DNA of 43,799 bases from Prochlorococcus sp. AG-670-N10 (lineage in GTDB: Bacteria > Cyanobacteriota > Cyanobacteriia > PCC-6307 > Cyanobiaceae): positions 1 through 43,799 of the forward strand of contig QCSX01000013.1 in the NCBI GenBank assembly GCA_003209065.1. The letters are read 5' to 3'. A program made the position numbers and the translations under genes. Position 1 is the stretch's first letter; every line of letters begins with the position of its first letter. Shown here in pieces: positions 29,229-39,262 of this stretch. The notes under the pieces were generated by a model, which saw only the letters and a program-made list of their open reading frames with translations, was not told the origin of the DNA and did no database searches.

Positions 29229-29916
29229 CTAAAATTATTCTTCTAATTGTTGATAAAGCAATTCCAGTTTGAGTTCTGATTGATCGATATGAGCAACCCT
29301 CATTACGTAACCTCATCACTAATGATTCTTTTAAAGGACTAATTTTCGGTCTGCCACCTAAATTATTTCCATTTAATCTTCTTTGCGAAATAATTTCTTT
29401 TTTCCTTTCCCCCAAACAATCATTATCTAAATTATCTAACTCATATAAAATATTAAAGACAGACAAATATATCTCTGATGAATGTTTGGGGGATAAAAAA
29501 CCAGATAAAGTTCTCAACCTAACATCATTATTCAAGAGTTTATGAATTGTTTTTATACATTCATTCCTATTAGCAAATGCCCGATCTAGTTTGGTTACGA
29601 CTAATTCATCTCCTTTTGATAAAGAATTTAGAGCTTTTATAAGTTCGGGTTTTATTTCTTCATCTAAACTTACGATTTCAGAAAATATTAAGCTGCAACC
29701 CTCATTCTTAAGGCATTTTATTTGTTTTTTTAAGTAGTCATATTCACTATCTATAGCTCTTGCATATCCAACGGTTTTGGATTTTTTGTTTTTTTCAGAT
29801 AAAAGAAAACGTTTCCTTTTAAATTTAATAGTCAATGTTTTAATACATATATTTTTAACTGTATCAAATACATTAAACAAAAACACTTTATAGAACATTA
29901 TTTTGTAATGAAACAA
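29212..29916 (-). CDS. Serine-resolvase-like DNA-binding protein lacking the catalytic serine
   Basis: Residues about 48-178 follow the resolvase/invertase N-terminal fold (VGYARAIDSEYDYLKKQI, GDELVVTKLDRAFANRN, GERKKEI) and about 186-232 the Hin-type helix-turn-helix (LGGRPKISP, EGCSYRSIRTQTGIALSTIR). Where active enzymes read YARVS, this one reads YARAI: the nucleophile position is I55. LDRLGRD has become LDRAFAN, losing the second arginine. It probably binds DNA without recombining it. The first 47 residues are K/F-rich; TTG 29835 could be the real start. Confidence 0.78.
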   Translation of the reverse strand: MFHYKIMFYKVFLFNVFDTVKNICIKTLTIKFKRKRFLLSEKNKKSKTVGYARAIDSEYDYLKKQIKCLKNEGCSLIFSEIVSLDEEIKPELIKALNSLSKGDELVVTKLDRAFANRNECIKTIHKLLNNDVRLRTLSGFLSPKHSSEIYLSVFNILYELDNLDNDCLGERKKEIISQRRLNGNNLGGRPKISPLKESLVMRLRNEGCSYRSIRTQTGIALSTIRRIILDGEAS

Positions 29917-30200
29917 GAATATTTTGTTAATTATAAATAAAAATTTTTGTACTTAAACTGTACTAAAAATAACGTTCTGTATATTGTTCTGTTTTATGTT
30001 GTTAGAACGATAAGTACATTATATAATTAGTTTTTATAGGAAAATGCTAAAAAAATTTAATACTTCTTTTTTCTAAAAGTAATATTTAAATTTCTTCCAG
30101 ATTTAATTAGGAATTTAATTTCTACATTGAAGTAAATAAAACATAGTAAAATCTCATTATTTTGATTAAAATTGGAGTTAATCAAGTTGAATAAATTAAT
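29917..30200. promoter_or_regulatory. Divergent promoter region between resolvase-like gene and lipA
   Basis: A 284-base A/T-rich gap without genes. A cluster of short repeats lies at 29949-30017: GTAC at 29949, 29960 and 30014 (first two exactly 11 bases apart); GTTCT at 29974 and 29986 (12 apart); and the inverted pair CGTTCT (29973-29978) / AGAACG (30004-30009). Spacing near one helical turn is typical of protein-binding arrays. TAAAAT at 30147-30152 is a possible lipA -10 box. Confidence 0.42.
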
Positions 30201-31094
30201 ATGACTAATATTTCTAATAATGCAGTTTCGAAGCCTGACTGGTTAAGAGTAAAAGCACCTCAAGTTGAGAGAATAGGAAATACTGCGAATTTGTTGAGTG
30301 ATTTAAAATTAAATACTGTATGTCAAGAAGCAAGCTGTCCTAATATTGGCGAATGTTTTGCTAGTGGGACTGCAACTTTTCTAATCATGGGCCCAGGTTG
30401 TACGAGAGCTTGTCCATATTGCGATATTGATTTTGATAGATCCCAGAGAGATTTAGACCCGACAGAACCTGATCGTTTGGCAGAGGCTGTTTTTAGAATG
30501 AAACTTAAACATGTTGTGATTACATCTGTTAATAGAGATGATCTAGATGATGGGGGAGCTTCACAGTTTTATAAATGTGTTTCGGAAGTTAGAAAAAAAT
30601 CTCCTGAAACAACTATTGAATTATTAATTCCAGATTTATGTGGTAAGTGGTTAGCACTTGAAAAGATTTTAGATTCTAAACCAAACGTTTTAAATCATAA
30701 TATTGAGACTGTCCCAACTTTGTATAGGAAAGTCCGACCACAAGGAAACTATCAAAGAACTTTAGAATTACTTAAAAGAACAAGAGAATATTTCCCAAGT
30801 GTATATACTAAATCTGGCTTTATGTTGGGATTAGGAGAAAAGGATGATGAAGTTTTAAATCTTCTCATGGATTTAAGAAAAAATGATATAGATATAGTTA
30901 CTATTGGCCAATACTTATCTCCAAGCCCAAAACATCTTCAGGTCCAAAGATTTGTCACCCCTTCGAAATTTAATTATTTTAAATTATTTGGAGAAAATGA
31001 ATTAGGTTTTATGCAAGTTGTCAGTTCTCCTTTAACTCGTAGTAGTTATCATGCTGAAGAGATCCAGAAACTTATGAAAAAGTTTCCAAGATAA
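30201..31094 (+). CDS. lipA: Lipoyl synthase
   Basis: LipA (297 aa) is a radical-SAM enzyme that inserts two sulphurs into protein-bound octanoyl groups of 2-oxoacid dehydrogenases and glycine cleavage H protein. The auxiliary cluster ligands are C41, C46 and C52 ([12 protein letters not shown]) and the radical-SAM ligands C67, C71 and C74 (CTRACPYC). The conserved C-terminal serine region [13 protein letters not shown] is present. Both clusters are complete. It converges on the YciI-like gene with 12 bases between the stops. Confidence 0.96.
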   Translation: MTNISNNAVSKPDWLRVKAPQVERIGNTANLLSDLKLNTVCQEASCPNIGECFASGTATFLIMGPGCTRACPYCDIDFDRSQRDLDPTEPDRLAEAVFRMKLKHVVITSVNRDDLDDGGASQFYKCVSEVRKKSPETTIELLIPDLCGKWLALEKILDSKPNVLNHNIETVPTLYRKVRPQGNYQRTLELLKRTREYFPSVYTKSGFMLGLGEKDDEVLNLLMDLRKNDIDIVTIGQYLSPSPKHLQVQRFVTPSKFNYFKLFGENELGFMQVVSSPLTRSSYHAEEIQKLMKKFPR

Positions 31095-31106
31095 TTAGAC
31101 TATTTA

Positions 31107-31397
31107 TTAACTGATATTAATCCATTCATTTAATTTCCATTCAACAATATTATTTTTTATCATCGGATCGTTTTTGATAATTTCTAGCGCTTCTTTATAG
31201 GTTCCAATTTCAAGAATAAGTAACCCACCAGCGCCTGACTGTTTTAATTCATCAACTAAAAAACCGCTTTTTATATTTATTCCTTTTTCCTTTAAATGTT
31301 CTATCCATTGGATATGTTCATTGATTATTTTCTTCCTTATATCTTTTTTAATTAAGTATTCTTTTTTTATGAGTTCAGTCTTAATAAAAATAGGCAT
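31107..31397 (-). CDS. YciI-like (YCII-domain) protein
   Basis: A 96-residue protein with the ferredoxin-like YCII pattern: INEHIQWIEHLKEKGINIKS carries the H24-type histidine of the family, followed by GFLVDELKQSGAGGLLILE and the NDPMIKNNIVEWKLNEW ending. Some family members are hydrolases or dechlorinase-like; function here is unknown. It begins nine bases after the end of the Fd-GOGAT gene on the same strand and is probably its operon partner. Confidence 0.82.
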   Translation of the reverse strand: MPIFIKTELIKKEYLIKKDIRKKIINEHIQWIEHLKEKGINIKSGFLVDELKQSGAGGLLILEIGTYKEALEIIKNDPMIKNNIVEWKLNEWINIS

Positions 31398-31406
31398 TCA
31401 TTAACT

Positions 31407-34400
31407 TTATAAACCAAGCATTTCTTCTTCACTTGGAGGAATAACTATTTTAAAAATTTCCTTAAAATTAGACCAATTATTAATTATTTTGGATGCTTTT
31501 AAGCTCTTTGTTTTCTCTTGATATTCACTAAGAATTCCTAATAAAATCTCTTCTTGCTTTAGATTAGTTATTTTATGGATACTTACTATTTCCTTATTCA
31601 CTTTATTTTCTAAATCATTATTTTCGTCAAGTATATAAGCTATTCCACCAGTCATTCCTGCTCCGATATTTCTTCCTGTTGAACCTAAAATTACTATCTT
31701 GCCACCAGTCATATATTCACAACAATGGTCGCCCGAACCCTCCGTAACCGCAGTTGCCCCACTGTTTCTAACGGCAAATCTTTCTCCGGATTTACCTAAA
31801 GCAAACAACTTGCCACCTGTTGCTCCATAAAGACAGGTATTACCCAATATTACTTGCTCTGAAGATTTCTCATCTACTTGTGGAGGAACAATAGTAAGTA
31901 CACCTCCATTCATTCCTTTGCAAACATAATCATTAGCTTCTCCAATTAATTGGATATTCATTCCTTTTAATAAAAAAGCACCAAAACTCTGTCCTGCGTA
32001 ACCTTTGAAATTGAGATTTAGTTCACCATTAAATCCATTATTTCCATAAAGTCCCGCAATTTCACCTGATATTTTTGCACATACACTTCTATCAGTGTTC
32101 TTGATTTCTATTTCTTTAATTAATTTTCCATGATTCTTAATAGAATTCATGAATTCATTATCAGACAAAAATTTATCCTCTAATACATATCCATTAGTAT
32201 GAGCAGTCTTAGAATGCTTTAACCATGACCTATCTTTATTTTGAGTCCCTTTTTTAATTAGAGAACTAAGATCAATATTTGCAGTTTTTGGAAGATTAAT
32301 ATCTCTTGCTGTTAGAAATTCCTGATTGCCAATCAATTCCTCCATATTAGATACCCCAATGCTACTCATTATTTGTCTTATCTCTTCAGCAATATATAAG
32401 AAAAAGTTTACTACATTTTCAGGTAAACCTTTAAACCTTTTTCTTAATTCTTCTTTTTGAGTAGCTACACCCACAGGACATTTGTTTGTATGACAAACAC
32501 GCGCCATTATGCAACCTTCAGCAATCATTGCTACTGAACCAAAGCCAAATTCTTCCGCACCTAAAAGAGCTGCGATTACTACATCCCATCCTGTTTTAAG
32601 TCCCCCATCAGTTCTTAAAAGTACTCTCTCTCTAAGATTATTTTCCATAAGGGATTTATGGACCTCTGCAACACCTAATTCCCACGGTAAACCAGCATGT
32701 TTAATAGAACTTAGAGGTGAAGCCCCAGTACCTCCATCATGCCCGGAAATTTGTATTACATCAGCATTCGCTTTGCTAACTCCAGCCGCGATAGTACCTA
32801 TTCCAATTTCAGAAACGAGCTTTACACTTACCTTCGCTTTTGGATGAACTTGGTGTAAGTCGTGAATTAACTGAGCTAAGTCCTCAATAGAATAGATATC
32901 ATGATGTGGTGGTGGAGATATTAAGGCTACCCCAGGTTTGCTGTTTCTTAGCTTTGCAATATACGAATCAACTTTTGGTCCAGGTAATTGGCCACCCTCT
33001 CCTGGCTTAGCTCCTTGAGCCATTTTTATTTCAAGTTGCTTGCCACTTCTTAGGTATTCTGGAGTAACCCCAAATCTTCCAGAGGCTATTTGTTTAATAG
33101 CTGAACAAGCAGTATCACCATTTTCTAGGCCTTTTATAGATGGTAATATTGCCGATTGAGTATTTTCATCGATATCATTCAATACATTAAAACGAGCAGG
33201 ATCTTCTCCTCCTTCCCCGCTATTACTTTTCCCACCAATTCTATTCATTGCGACGGCCAATACTTCATGAGCTTCTCTTGATAAGGCTCCTAAGCTCATT
33301 CCTCCGGTACAAAATCTTTTACATATTGATTCAACACTTTCAACCTCATCAATGGGGATACTTTTTCTTGTCGAATTAATTGAGAGTAAATCTCTTAACG
33401 AAGTAATTGGTCTGTTGCGAATAAGTTTTTTATAAGTCTCAAAATGATCGTATCCTGGCCCTTGCTTTAGGGCGGAATGTAAAACCTTTGACATTTCAGG
33501 ATTATTAGAATGATATTCCCCATTATTTCTAAATTGAACAAATCCTAAAAACTCTAATTTTTTTAAATTGATTTCTGGAAAAGCTTTGGCATGAATAAGG
33601 AGTGATTCATTTGCGAGTTCTTTTAGTGTGATCCCTGCAATTCGACTCGTTGTTCCATCGAAAGCTATTTTAATTAAGTCAGAACCGAGACCCACAGCTT
33701 CAAATATTTGAGCACCATGATAGCTAGATAATAGAGAAATTCCTATCTTAGAAAGTATTTTTCTTAATCCATCCTCCAAAGCTTTTTTGATATTTTTCTG
33801 AACGTCATCGATTGATAGTGGATCGATTTTCTTACTATCAATAAGCTTTTGAGTTTTTGGATGTCGTAACCAATGTCTTCCAGATTCGAGCGTTAACCAA
33901 GGGCAAACAGCACTAACTCCATAACCAATTAAACATGCTAAGTGATGTGTGCTCCAACATTGACCAGTTTCAATAATTAGCGATGCTTTTAATCTTATTT
34001 CTTTTTTAAGAAGATAATGATGAATTGCACCTACAGCTAATAAAGGAGGAATAAAACTTTGTTTCGAATTAACTCCTTTGTCAGAAATGATTATTAAAGA
34101 GTAGCCTTCATTAATGACTTTCTCGCTTAATTTACAAATATCATCTAACTTTTTTTCAAATCCTTTTATTCCTTCTTCAATTTCAAATAAACTTGAAATA
34201 GTTTTGGATTTAATTTCTGATTCTTTTAATGAAATTAATTCTTGTTCATTAATAATTGGACTCTTCAAATGAATAAAAGGCTTAATATCATTAGATTCAA
34301 ACGGAGAGCACCTTTCACCTAAATGCATCTCTAAACTCATTACTAATTTCTCTCTTAAGGGATCTATGGGAGGATTAGTAACTTGTGCAAATCTTTGTTT

Positions 34401-35972
34401 GAAGTAGTCGTATAAAATATGAGGTTTTGAAGAGAGCACTGCTAATGGGATATCGTCACCCATACAATATGTTGGCTCCTTAGAAAGAGAAGCCATTGAA
34501 TCAAGAATGAGGTCATTATCTTCTGAGGAAAAACCAAAAGCAGTTTGCTGTTGGAGCAATTCAAAATCTTTTAAATTACAAGTATTGGACCATTCATTAT
34601 TTTTGAGTTTTACTATTCTTTTTTGTAGCAGATTTTTATAGTTTTTTCTTCTTGAAGCTTCTGCTTTGACTTCCCAGTTTCTTAAAATTTTGTTCTGAGA
34701 AAGATCCACTGCAAGCATTTGGCCTGGCCCTAAACGTCCTTTTTCTATAACTCTGTTTTCTTCAATATCCACTACCCCTGTTTCTGAACCCATTATCACG
34801 AAACCATCATTGGTAATTGAATATCTAGCAGGTCTTAATCCATTCCTATCAAGAGTCGCTCCAACATATTTTCCGTCTGCAAATACTAACAGAGCAGGAC
34901 CGTCCCAAGCTTCTTGGAGAGTAGCTGAATATTCATAAAAAGCTTTAATATCTTCTCTGTTTTCAAGTTCTGGTTGATCTCTAAATGCTTCTGGAACGAG
35001 TTTTAATAAAGAGTCGGTTATTGGTTTGCCTGAACGAATATTAATTTCTAGAGTTGCATCTAAATTTGATGAATCACTTTTATTTGTATCTACTATTGGC
35101 TTGATATCTTGAGATAACTCTCCCCAGTACTCATCAATATGTGTTTCTGATGCTTTCGCCCAATTGATATTGCCTAAAAGGGTATTAATTTCTCCATTAT
35201 GACCCAAATATCTCATTGGCTGGGCAAGAGGCCATTTTGGTAAGGTATTTGTGCTAAATCTTCGATGGTAAACAGAAAAAGACACTTTAAAATCTTCTTT
35301 CTTTAAGTCTTCATAAAATTCTGATAAAACTTCAGATCTAACCATACCCTTATAGACAACAGTTTTGGAACTCAATGATGCGAAATAAAACTCGCATTCA
35401 CCAATATCATTCTTTGTTTTGTCTCTTATCCTTTTTTCAATTCTTTTTCTTAATTGAAATAAGAGCATCTCAATATCTCTACTATCATCTTTTTCTATAC
35501 AAACTATCCATTGATTTATAAATGGTGCATTTGCTTTTGCCAAAACTCCTAATGTTTCATTTTTAATCGGTACATTTCTCCAAAATGTTTCTTTGAAATT
35601 TAATTTTTTGGCTTCTTCATCGCATATAAGTTTTGATTCTTTAACTTTAAATTCATTATTTGGCATGAAAATCATACCTAAACCTCTCTTTTCAAAGGTT
35701 TCAGTATTTAAACTCATCTCTCTATCTAAAAATGTCCATGGGATAGAACATAAAATCCCGGCTCCATCTCCTGAATCACTATCTCCTCCGCATCCCCCTC
35801 TATGCTCCATACAATTCAAACCTTTTAGGGATTGTTTCAATACCCAATTACTTTCTTTACCATCTATATTCGCTATAAAGCCTACACCACAAGCATCCTT
35901 CTCTCCAATAATTCCATTTGGAGAATAACTATCTTGATATGGCTCGTTGCTTCTTTTGATACTCTCTCGCAT
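31407..35972 (-). CDS. glsF: Ferredoxin-dependent glutamate synthase
   Basis: Fd-GOGAT (1521 aa) makes two glutamates from glutamine and 2-oxoglutarate with ferredoxin electrons, the second half of the GS/GOGAT ammonium pathway. The mature N terminus would be C28 in DACGVGFIANIDG after a 27-residue propeptide; this is the glutaminase nucleophile. The central and FMN domains follow, with [3Fe-4S] ligands C1154, C1160 and C1165 in CIMARVCHTNKC. The C-terminal gxGxG beta-helix domain begins near 1270. The length and absence of a fused or adjacent gltD small subunit favour the ferredoxin type. Confidence 0.95.
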   Translation of the reverse strand: MRESIKRSNEPYQDSYSPNGIIGEKDACGVGFIANIDGKESNWVLKQSLKGLNCMEHRGGCGGDSDSGDGAGILCSIPWTFLDREMSLNTETFEKRGLGMIFMPNNEFKVKESKLICDEEAKKLNFKETFWRNVPIKNETLGVLAKANAPFINQWIVCIEKDDSRDIEMLLFQLRKRIEKRIRDKTKNDIGECEFYFASLSSKTVVYKGMVRSEVLSEFYEDLKKEDFKVSFSVYHRRFSTNTLPKWPLAQPMRYLGHNGEINTLLGNINWAKASETHIDEYWGELSQDIKPIVDTNKSDSSNLDATLEINIRSGKPITDSLLKLVPEAFRDQPELENREDIKAFYEYSATLQEAWDGPALLVFADGKYVGATLDRNGLRPARYSITNDGFVIMGSETGVVDIEENRVIEKGRLGPGQMLAVDLSQNKILRNWEVKAEASRRKNYKNLLQKRIVKLKNNEWSNTCNLKDFELLQQQTAFGFSSEDNDLILDSMASLSKEPTYCMGDDIPLAVLSSKPHILYDYFKQRFAQVTNPPIDPLREKLVMSLEMHLGERCSPFESNDIKPFIHLKSPIINEQELISLKESEIKSKTISSLFEIEEGIKGFEKKLDDICKLSEKVINEGYSLIIISDKGVNSKQSFIPPLLAVGAIHHYLLKKEIRLKASLIIETGQCWSTHHLACLIGYGVSAVCPWLTLESGRHWLRHPKTQKLIDSKKIDPLSIDDVQKNIKKALEDGLRKILSKIGISLLSSYHGAQIFEAVGLGSDLIKIAFDGTTSRIAGITLKELANESLLIHAKAFPEINLKKLEFLGFVQFRNNGEYHSNNPEMSKVLHSALKQGPGYDHFETYKKLIRNRPITSLRDLLSINSTRKSIPIDEVESVESICKRFCTGGMSLGALSREAHEVLAVAMNRIGGKSNSGEGGEDPARFNVLNDIDENTQSAILPSIKGLENGDTACSAIKQIASGRFGVTPEYLRSGKQLEIKMAQGAKPGEGGQLPGPKVDSYIAKLRNSKPGVALISPPPHHDIYSIEDLAQLIHDLHQVHPKAKVSVKLVSEIGIGTIAAGVSKANADVIQISGHDGGTGASPLSSIKHAGLPWELGVAEVHKSLMENNLRERVLLRTDGGLKTGWDVVIAALLGAEEFGFGSVAMIAEGCIMARVCHTNKCPVGVATQKEELRKRFKGLPENVVNFFLYIAEEIRQIMSSIGVSNMEELIGNQEFLTARDINLPKTANIDLSSLIKKGTQNKDRSWLKHSKTAHTNGYVLEDKFLSDNEFMNSIKNHGKLIKEIEIKNTDRSVCAKISGEIAGLYGNNGFNGELNLNFKGYAGQSFGAFLLKGMNIQLIGEANDYVCKGMNGGVLTIVPPQVDEKSSEQVILGNTCLYGATGGKLFALGKSGERFAVRNSGATAVTEGSGDHCCEYMTGGKIVILGSTGRNIGAGMTGGIAYILDENNDLENKVNKEIVSIHKITNLKQEEILLGILSEYQEKTKSLKASKIINNWSNFKEIFKIVIPPSEEEMLGL

Positions 35973-36166
35973 AGATTTTTTAACTATATAAGAAAAATTA
36001 ATTTATTTCTATTATAAAAATGAATATCAAAATACAAAGCAAAAATAATGAAGAATTACTAAACAAATTAAAATTTCATTAATAAATAAAAAAAATATAA
36101 AATACTTTAGATATGACTCGTAAAAGGTTATGATATTTTGATATGAATTTTTTTCTAAAAATATAA

Positions 36167-36544
36167 ATGCCGACCATTTCCCAATTAATTGGATCAGAAA
36201 GAAAGCGTCTGACAAGAAAAACAAAATCTCCTGCGCTTAAATCTTGTCCAGAAAGAAGAGGAGTATGTACCAGAGTTTATACATCTACTCCTAAAAAACC
36301 TAATTCTGCTTTAAGAAAAGTTGCTAGAGTTAGATTAACTTCAGGGTTTGAAGTTACAGCATATATTCCAGGAATAGGCCATAACTTACAGGAACACTCT
36401 GTTGTTCTTCTAAGAGGTGGAAGAGTTAAAGATTTGCCAGGGGTAAGATATCATATAATAAGAGGAACTTTAGATACTGCAGGAGTCAAGGATAGACGTC
36501 AATCCAGATCTAAATATGGAGCAAAAGCCTCCAAAAATGATTAA
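36167..36544 (+). CDS. rpsL: 30S ribosomal protein S12
   Basis: S12 (125 aa) lies at the decoding centre. [15 protein letters not shown] is the family start; [17 protein letters not shown] and [19 protein letters not shown] contain the two lysine regions where streptomycin-resistance changes occur, both wild type here. It heads the str operon and diverges from the glutamate synthase gene with a 194-base gap in which TATGAT (36129-36134) is a possible -10 box. Confidence 0.98.
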
Positions 36545-36570
36545 TTTTTTTACATCAATTCTTTTTTAAT

Positions 36571-37041
36571 ATGTCACGTCGTAATGCAGCAGTAAAAAGA
36601 CCGGTCTTACCAGATCCTCAATTTAATAGTCGTCTGGCTTCAATGATGATTTCTAGGTTAATGAAACATGGAAAAAAATCTACTGCACAAAAAATATTAT
36701 CAGATGCTTTTTCTCTTATTAGTGAAAGAACAGGTGGTAACGCTGTTGAGTTATTCGAAACAGCTGTAAAGAATGCAACCCCTTTAGTAGAGGTGAGAGC
36801 AAGAAGAGTTGGAGGTGCTACTTACCAAGTTCCTATGGAAGTTCGTCAAGAAAGAGGTACAGCAATGGCATTAAGATGGCTTGTCACTTTTTCAAGAGGA
36901 AGAAATGGAAAGAGTATGTCCCAAAAATTAGCGGGTGAATTAATGGATGCAGCTAACGAGACTGGCAGCGCAGTTAAGAAGAGAGAAGACACCCATAAAA
37001 TGGCAGAAGCTAATAAAGCTTTTGCTCACTACAGATATTAA
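36571..37041 (+). CDS. rpsG: 30S ribosomal protein S7
   Basis: S7 (156 aa) nucleates assembly of the 30S head. [20 protein letters not shown] and [18 protein letters not shown] are typical. The gene lies 26 bases after rpsL and has no visible Shine-Dalgarno sequence. In E. coli S7 represses its own operon through the rpsL-rpsG spacer, but that spacer is too short here to hold such a structure. Confidence 0.98.
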
Positions 37042-37083
37042 TTTCGACCAAAATGGTCCTTAATTAGTTTATTATTAAACAAA

Positions 37084-37105
37084 AGTTTATTTGATTAAAT
37101 AAACT
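37084..37105 (+). repeat. Perfect inverted repeat upstream of fusA
   Basis: Nine-base arms AGTTTATTT (37084-37092) and AAATAAACT (37097-37105) flank the loop GATT in the 103-base rpsG-fusA spacer. A smaller hairpin GACCA/TGGTC (37046-37058) lies just after rpsG. Neither is followed by a T-run. They may be mRNA processing, stability or protein-binding sites controlling fusA relative to rpsG. Confidence 0.4.
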
Positions 37106-37144
37106 GTAGCTATTTAGCAATCTATTCTATTTGGAGTTTTAACA

Positions 37145-39220
37145 TTGGCACGCGACTTTCCCCTTGAACGAGTAAGGAACATAGGTATAGCCGCTCATAT
37201 TGATGCTGGGAAAACAACTACTACTGAAAGAATACTTTTTTATTCAGGAGTTGTTCACAAAATTGGAGAAGTACATGATGGTGCTGCTGTAACCGATTGG
37301 ATGGCTCAAGAAAGAGAAAGAGGAATTACTATTACAGCTGCTGCTATTTCCACAAGTTGGCAGGATCACAGAATTAATATTATTGATACTCCAGGACACG
37401 TTGACTTTACAATTGAAGTTGAGAGATCAATGAGAGTTTTAGATGGAGTTATAGCGGTATTTTGTGCTGTAGGAGGAGTTCAGCCACAATCAGAGACAGT
37501 TTGGAGGCAAGCTGACAGATATTCTGTTCCTCGAATGGTTTTTGTAAATAAGATGGATAGAACAGGAGCAGATTTCTTAAAAGTTAATCAACAAATTAAA
37601 GATCGTCTCAAAGCAAATGCCTTTCCTATACAGCTTCCAATAGGTGCTGAAGGTGATCTAACTGGAATTATTGATTTAGTAAGTAACAAAGCTTATTTAT
37701 ACAAAAATGATTTAGGTACTGATATTGAAGAGGCTCCAATCCCAGATGAAATGAAGGATCAAGCAATGGAATGGAGAAGTAAATTAATGGAAAGTGTTGC
37801 AGAAAATGATGAAGAATTAATTGAAATATTTTTGGATAAAGGAGAATTAACTGAAGACCAATTAAAGAAAGGTATTAGAGATGGAGTTCTAAAGCATGGT
37901 TTAGTACCTGTTTTATGTGGATCAGCCTTTAAAAATAAAGGAGTTCAATTAGTTTTAGATGCAGTTGTTGATTATTTACCAGCCCCTATTGATGTAAAAC
38001 CTATTCAAGGCGTTTTACCCAACGGGAAAGAAGATGTACGACCATCAGACGATAGTGCTCCTTTCAGTGCATTAGCTTTTAAAGTAATGTCCGATCCTTA
38101 CGGAAAATTAACTTTTGTAAGAATGTACTCTGGAGTGCTATCAAAAGGTAGTTATGTTATGAATTCAACTAAGGATGCTAAAGAGAGAATCTCTAGATTA
38201 GTTATCTTAAAAGCTGATGAGAGGGAAGAGGTTGATGAATTAAGAGCAGGTGATTTAGGGGCTGTTTTGGGACTGAAGAATACAACAACAGGCGACACAT
38301 TATGTAATACTGATGATCCAATAGTTCTAGAAACTTTATTTATTCCTGAACCTGTTATCTCAGTGGCTGTCGAACCAAAAACTAAAGGAGATATGGAAAA
38401 GCTTTCTAAAGCTTTACAAGCCTTATCTGAGGAGGATCCAACTTTTAGGGTAAGTACAGATCAAGAAACAAATCAGACTGTTATAGCTGGTATGGGTGAA
38501 TTACATTTAGAAATACTTGTAGATAGAATGTTGAGGGAATTCAAGGTTGAAGCTAATATTGGAGCTCCTCAGGTCTCCTACAGAGAAACTATCAGATCAA
38601 GTTCTAAAGGTGAAGGCAAATATGCAAGACAAACAGGAGGTAAAGGGCAGTATGGACACGTAGTTATTGAAATGGAGCCAGCTGAAGTTGGTAAAGGTTT
38701 TGAATTTGTTAATAAAATTGTGGGTGGAACAATTCCTAAAGAATATATTGGGCCAGCCTCAAATGGTATGAAAGAAACCTGTGAATCAGGAGTTCTTGCC
38801 GGTTATCCGCTGATTGATGTAAAAGTAACACTAGTCGATGGTTCGTTCCACGATGTAGACTCATCTGAAATGGCCTTCAAAATTGCAGGTTCAATGGCTT
38901 TTAAAGATGGGGTTAAAAAATGCAATCCTGTCCTTTTAGAGCCTATGATGAAAGTTGAGGTCGAAAGTCCTGATGATTTTCTTGGATCTGTAATTGGTGA
39001 CCTCTCCTCAAGGAGGGGTCAAGTCGAAGGACAATCTGTCGATGATGGATTGTCTAAAGTACAGGCCAAAGTGCCTTTAGCCGAAATGTTCGGTTATGCC
39101 ACTCAACTCCGATCAATGACACAAGGTCGGGGCATATTTTCAATGGAGTTCGCAAATTATGAGGAAGTCCCTCGTAACGTTGCTGAAGCTATCATTTCCA
39201 AGAATCAGGGCAACTCCTGA
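37145..39220 (+). CDS. fusA: Translation elongation factor G
   Basis: EF-G (691 aa) drives ribosomal translocation with GTP. G1 is AHIDAGKTT (about residues 16-24), switch [10 protein letters not shown] and the NKMD base-recognition motif are present, and domain IV has GGKGQYGHV. It starts with TTG ([19 protein letters not shown]). The length and domain order are normal for bacterial EF-G1. Confidence 0.98.
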   Translation: MARDFPLERVRNIGIAAHIDAGKTTTTERILFYSGVVHKIGEVHDGAAVTDWMAQERERGITITAAAISTSWQDHRINIIDTPGHVDFTIEVERSMRVLDGVIAVFCAVGGVQPQSETVWRQADRYSVPRMVFVNKMDRTGADFLKVNQQIKDRLKANAFPIQLPIGAEGDLTGIIDLVSNKAYLYKNDLGTDIEEAPIPDEMKDQAMEWRSKLMESVAENDEELIEIFLDKGELTEDQLKKGIRDGVLKHGLVPVLCGSAFKNKGVQLVLDAVVDYLPAPIDVKPIQGVLPNGKEDVRPSDDSAPFSALAFKVMSDPYGKLTFVRMYSGVLSKGSYVMNSTKDAKERISRLVILKADEREEVDELRAGDLGAVLGLKNTTTGDTLCNTDDPIVLETLFIPEPVISVAVEPKTKGDMEKLSKALQALSEEDPTFRVSTDQETNQTVIAGMGELHLEILVDRMLREFKVEANIGAPQVSYRETIRSSSKGEGKYARQTGGKGQYGHVVIEMEPAEVGKGFEFVNKIVGGTIPKEYIGPASNGMKETCESGVLAGYPLIDVKVTLVDGSFHDVDSSEMAFKIAGSMAFKDGVKKCNPVLLEPMMKVEVESPDDFLGSVIGDLSSRRGQVEGQSVDDGLSKVQAKVPLAEMFGYATQLRSMTQGRGIFSMEFANYEEVPRNVAEAIISKNQGNS

Positions 39221-39262
39221 TCTCTAAACTAAACACTCTTAACCCTCGATTCTTTAATTCAA

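Noticed and set aside
29212..29916. Resolvase-like gene as sign of a mobile element or genomic island
   Set aside because: No inverted repeats, target duplication, adjacent tRNA or transposition genes; both flanks are core genes and the catalytic residue is missing.
29949..29963. LexA-type box in the resolvase-like/lipA gap
   Set aside because: The two GTAC cores are separated by seven bases, whereas the marine cyanobacterial LexA motif needs about four, so the match is only superficial.
36027..36224. 65-codon minus-strand frame in the glsF-rpsL gap
   Set aside because: Very A/T-rich, low-complexity hydrophobic product running into rpsL on the opposite strand; likely chance.
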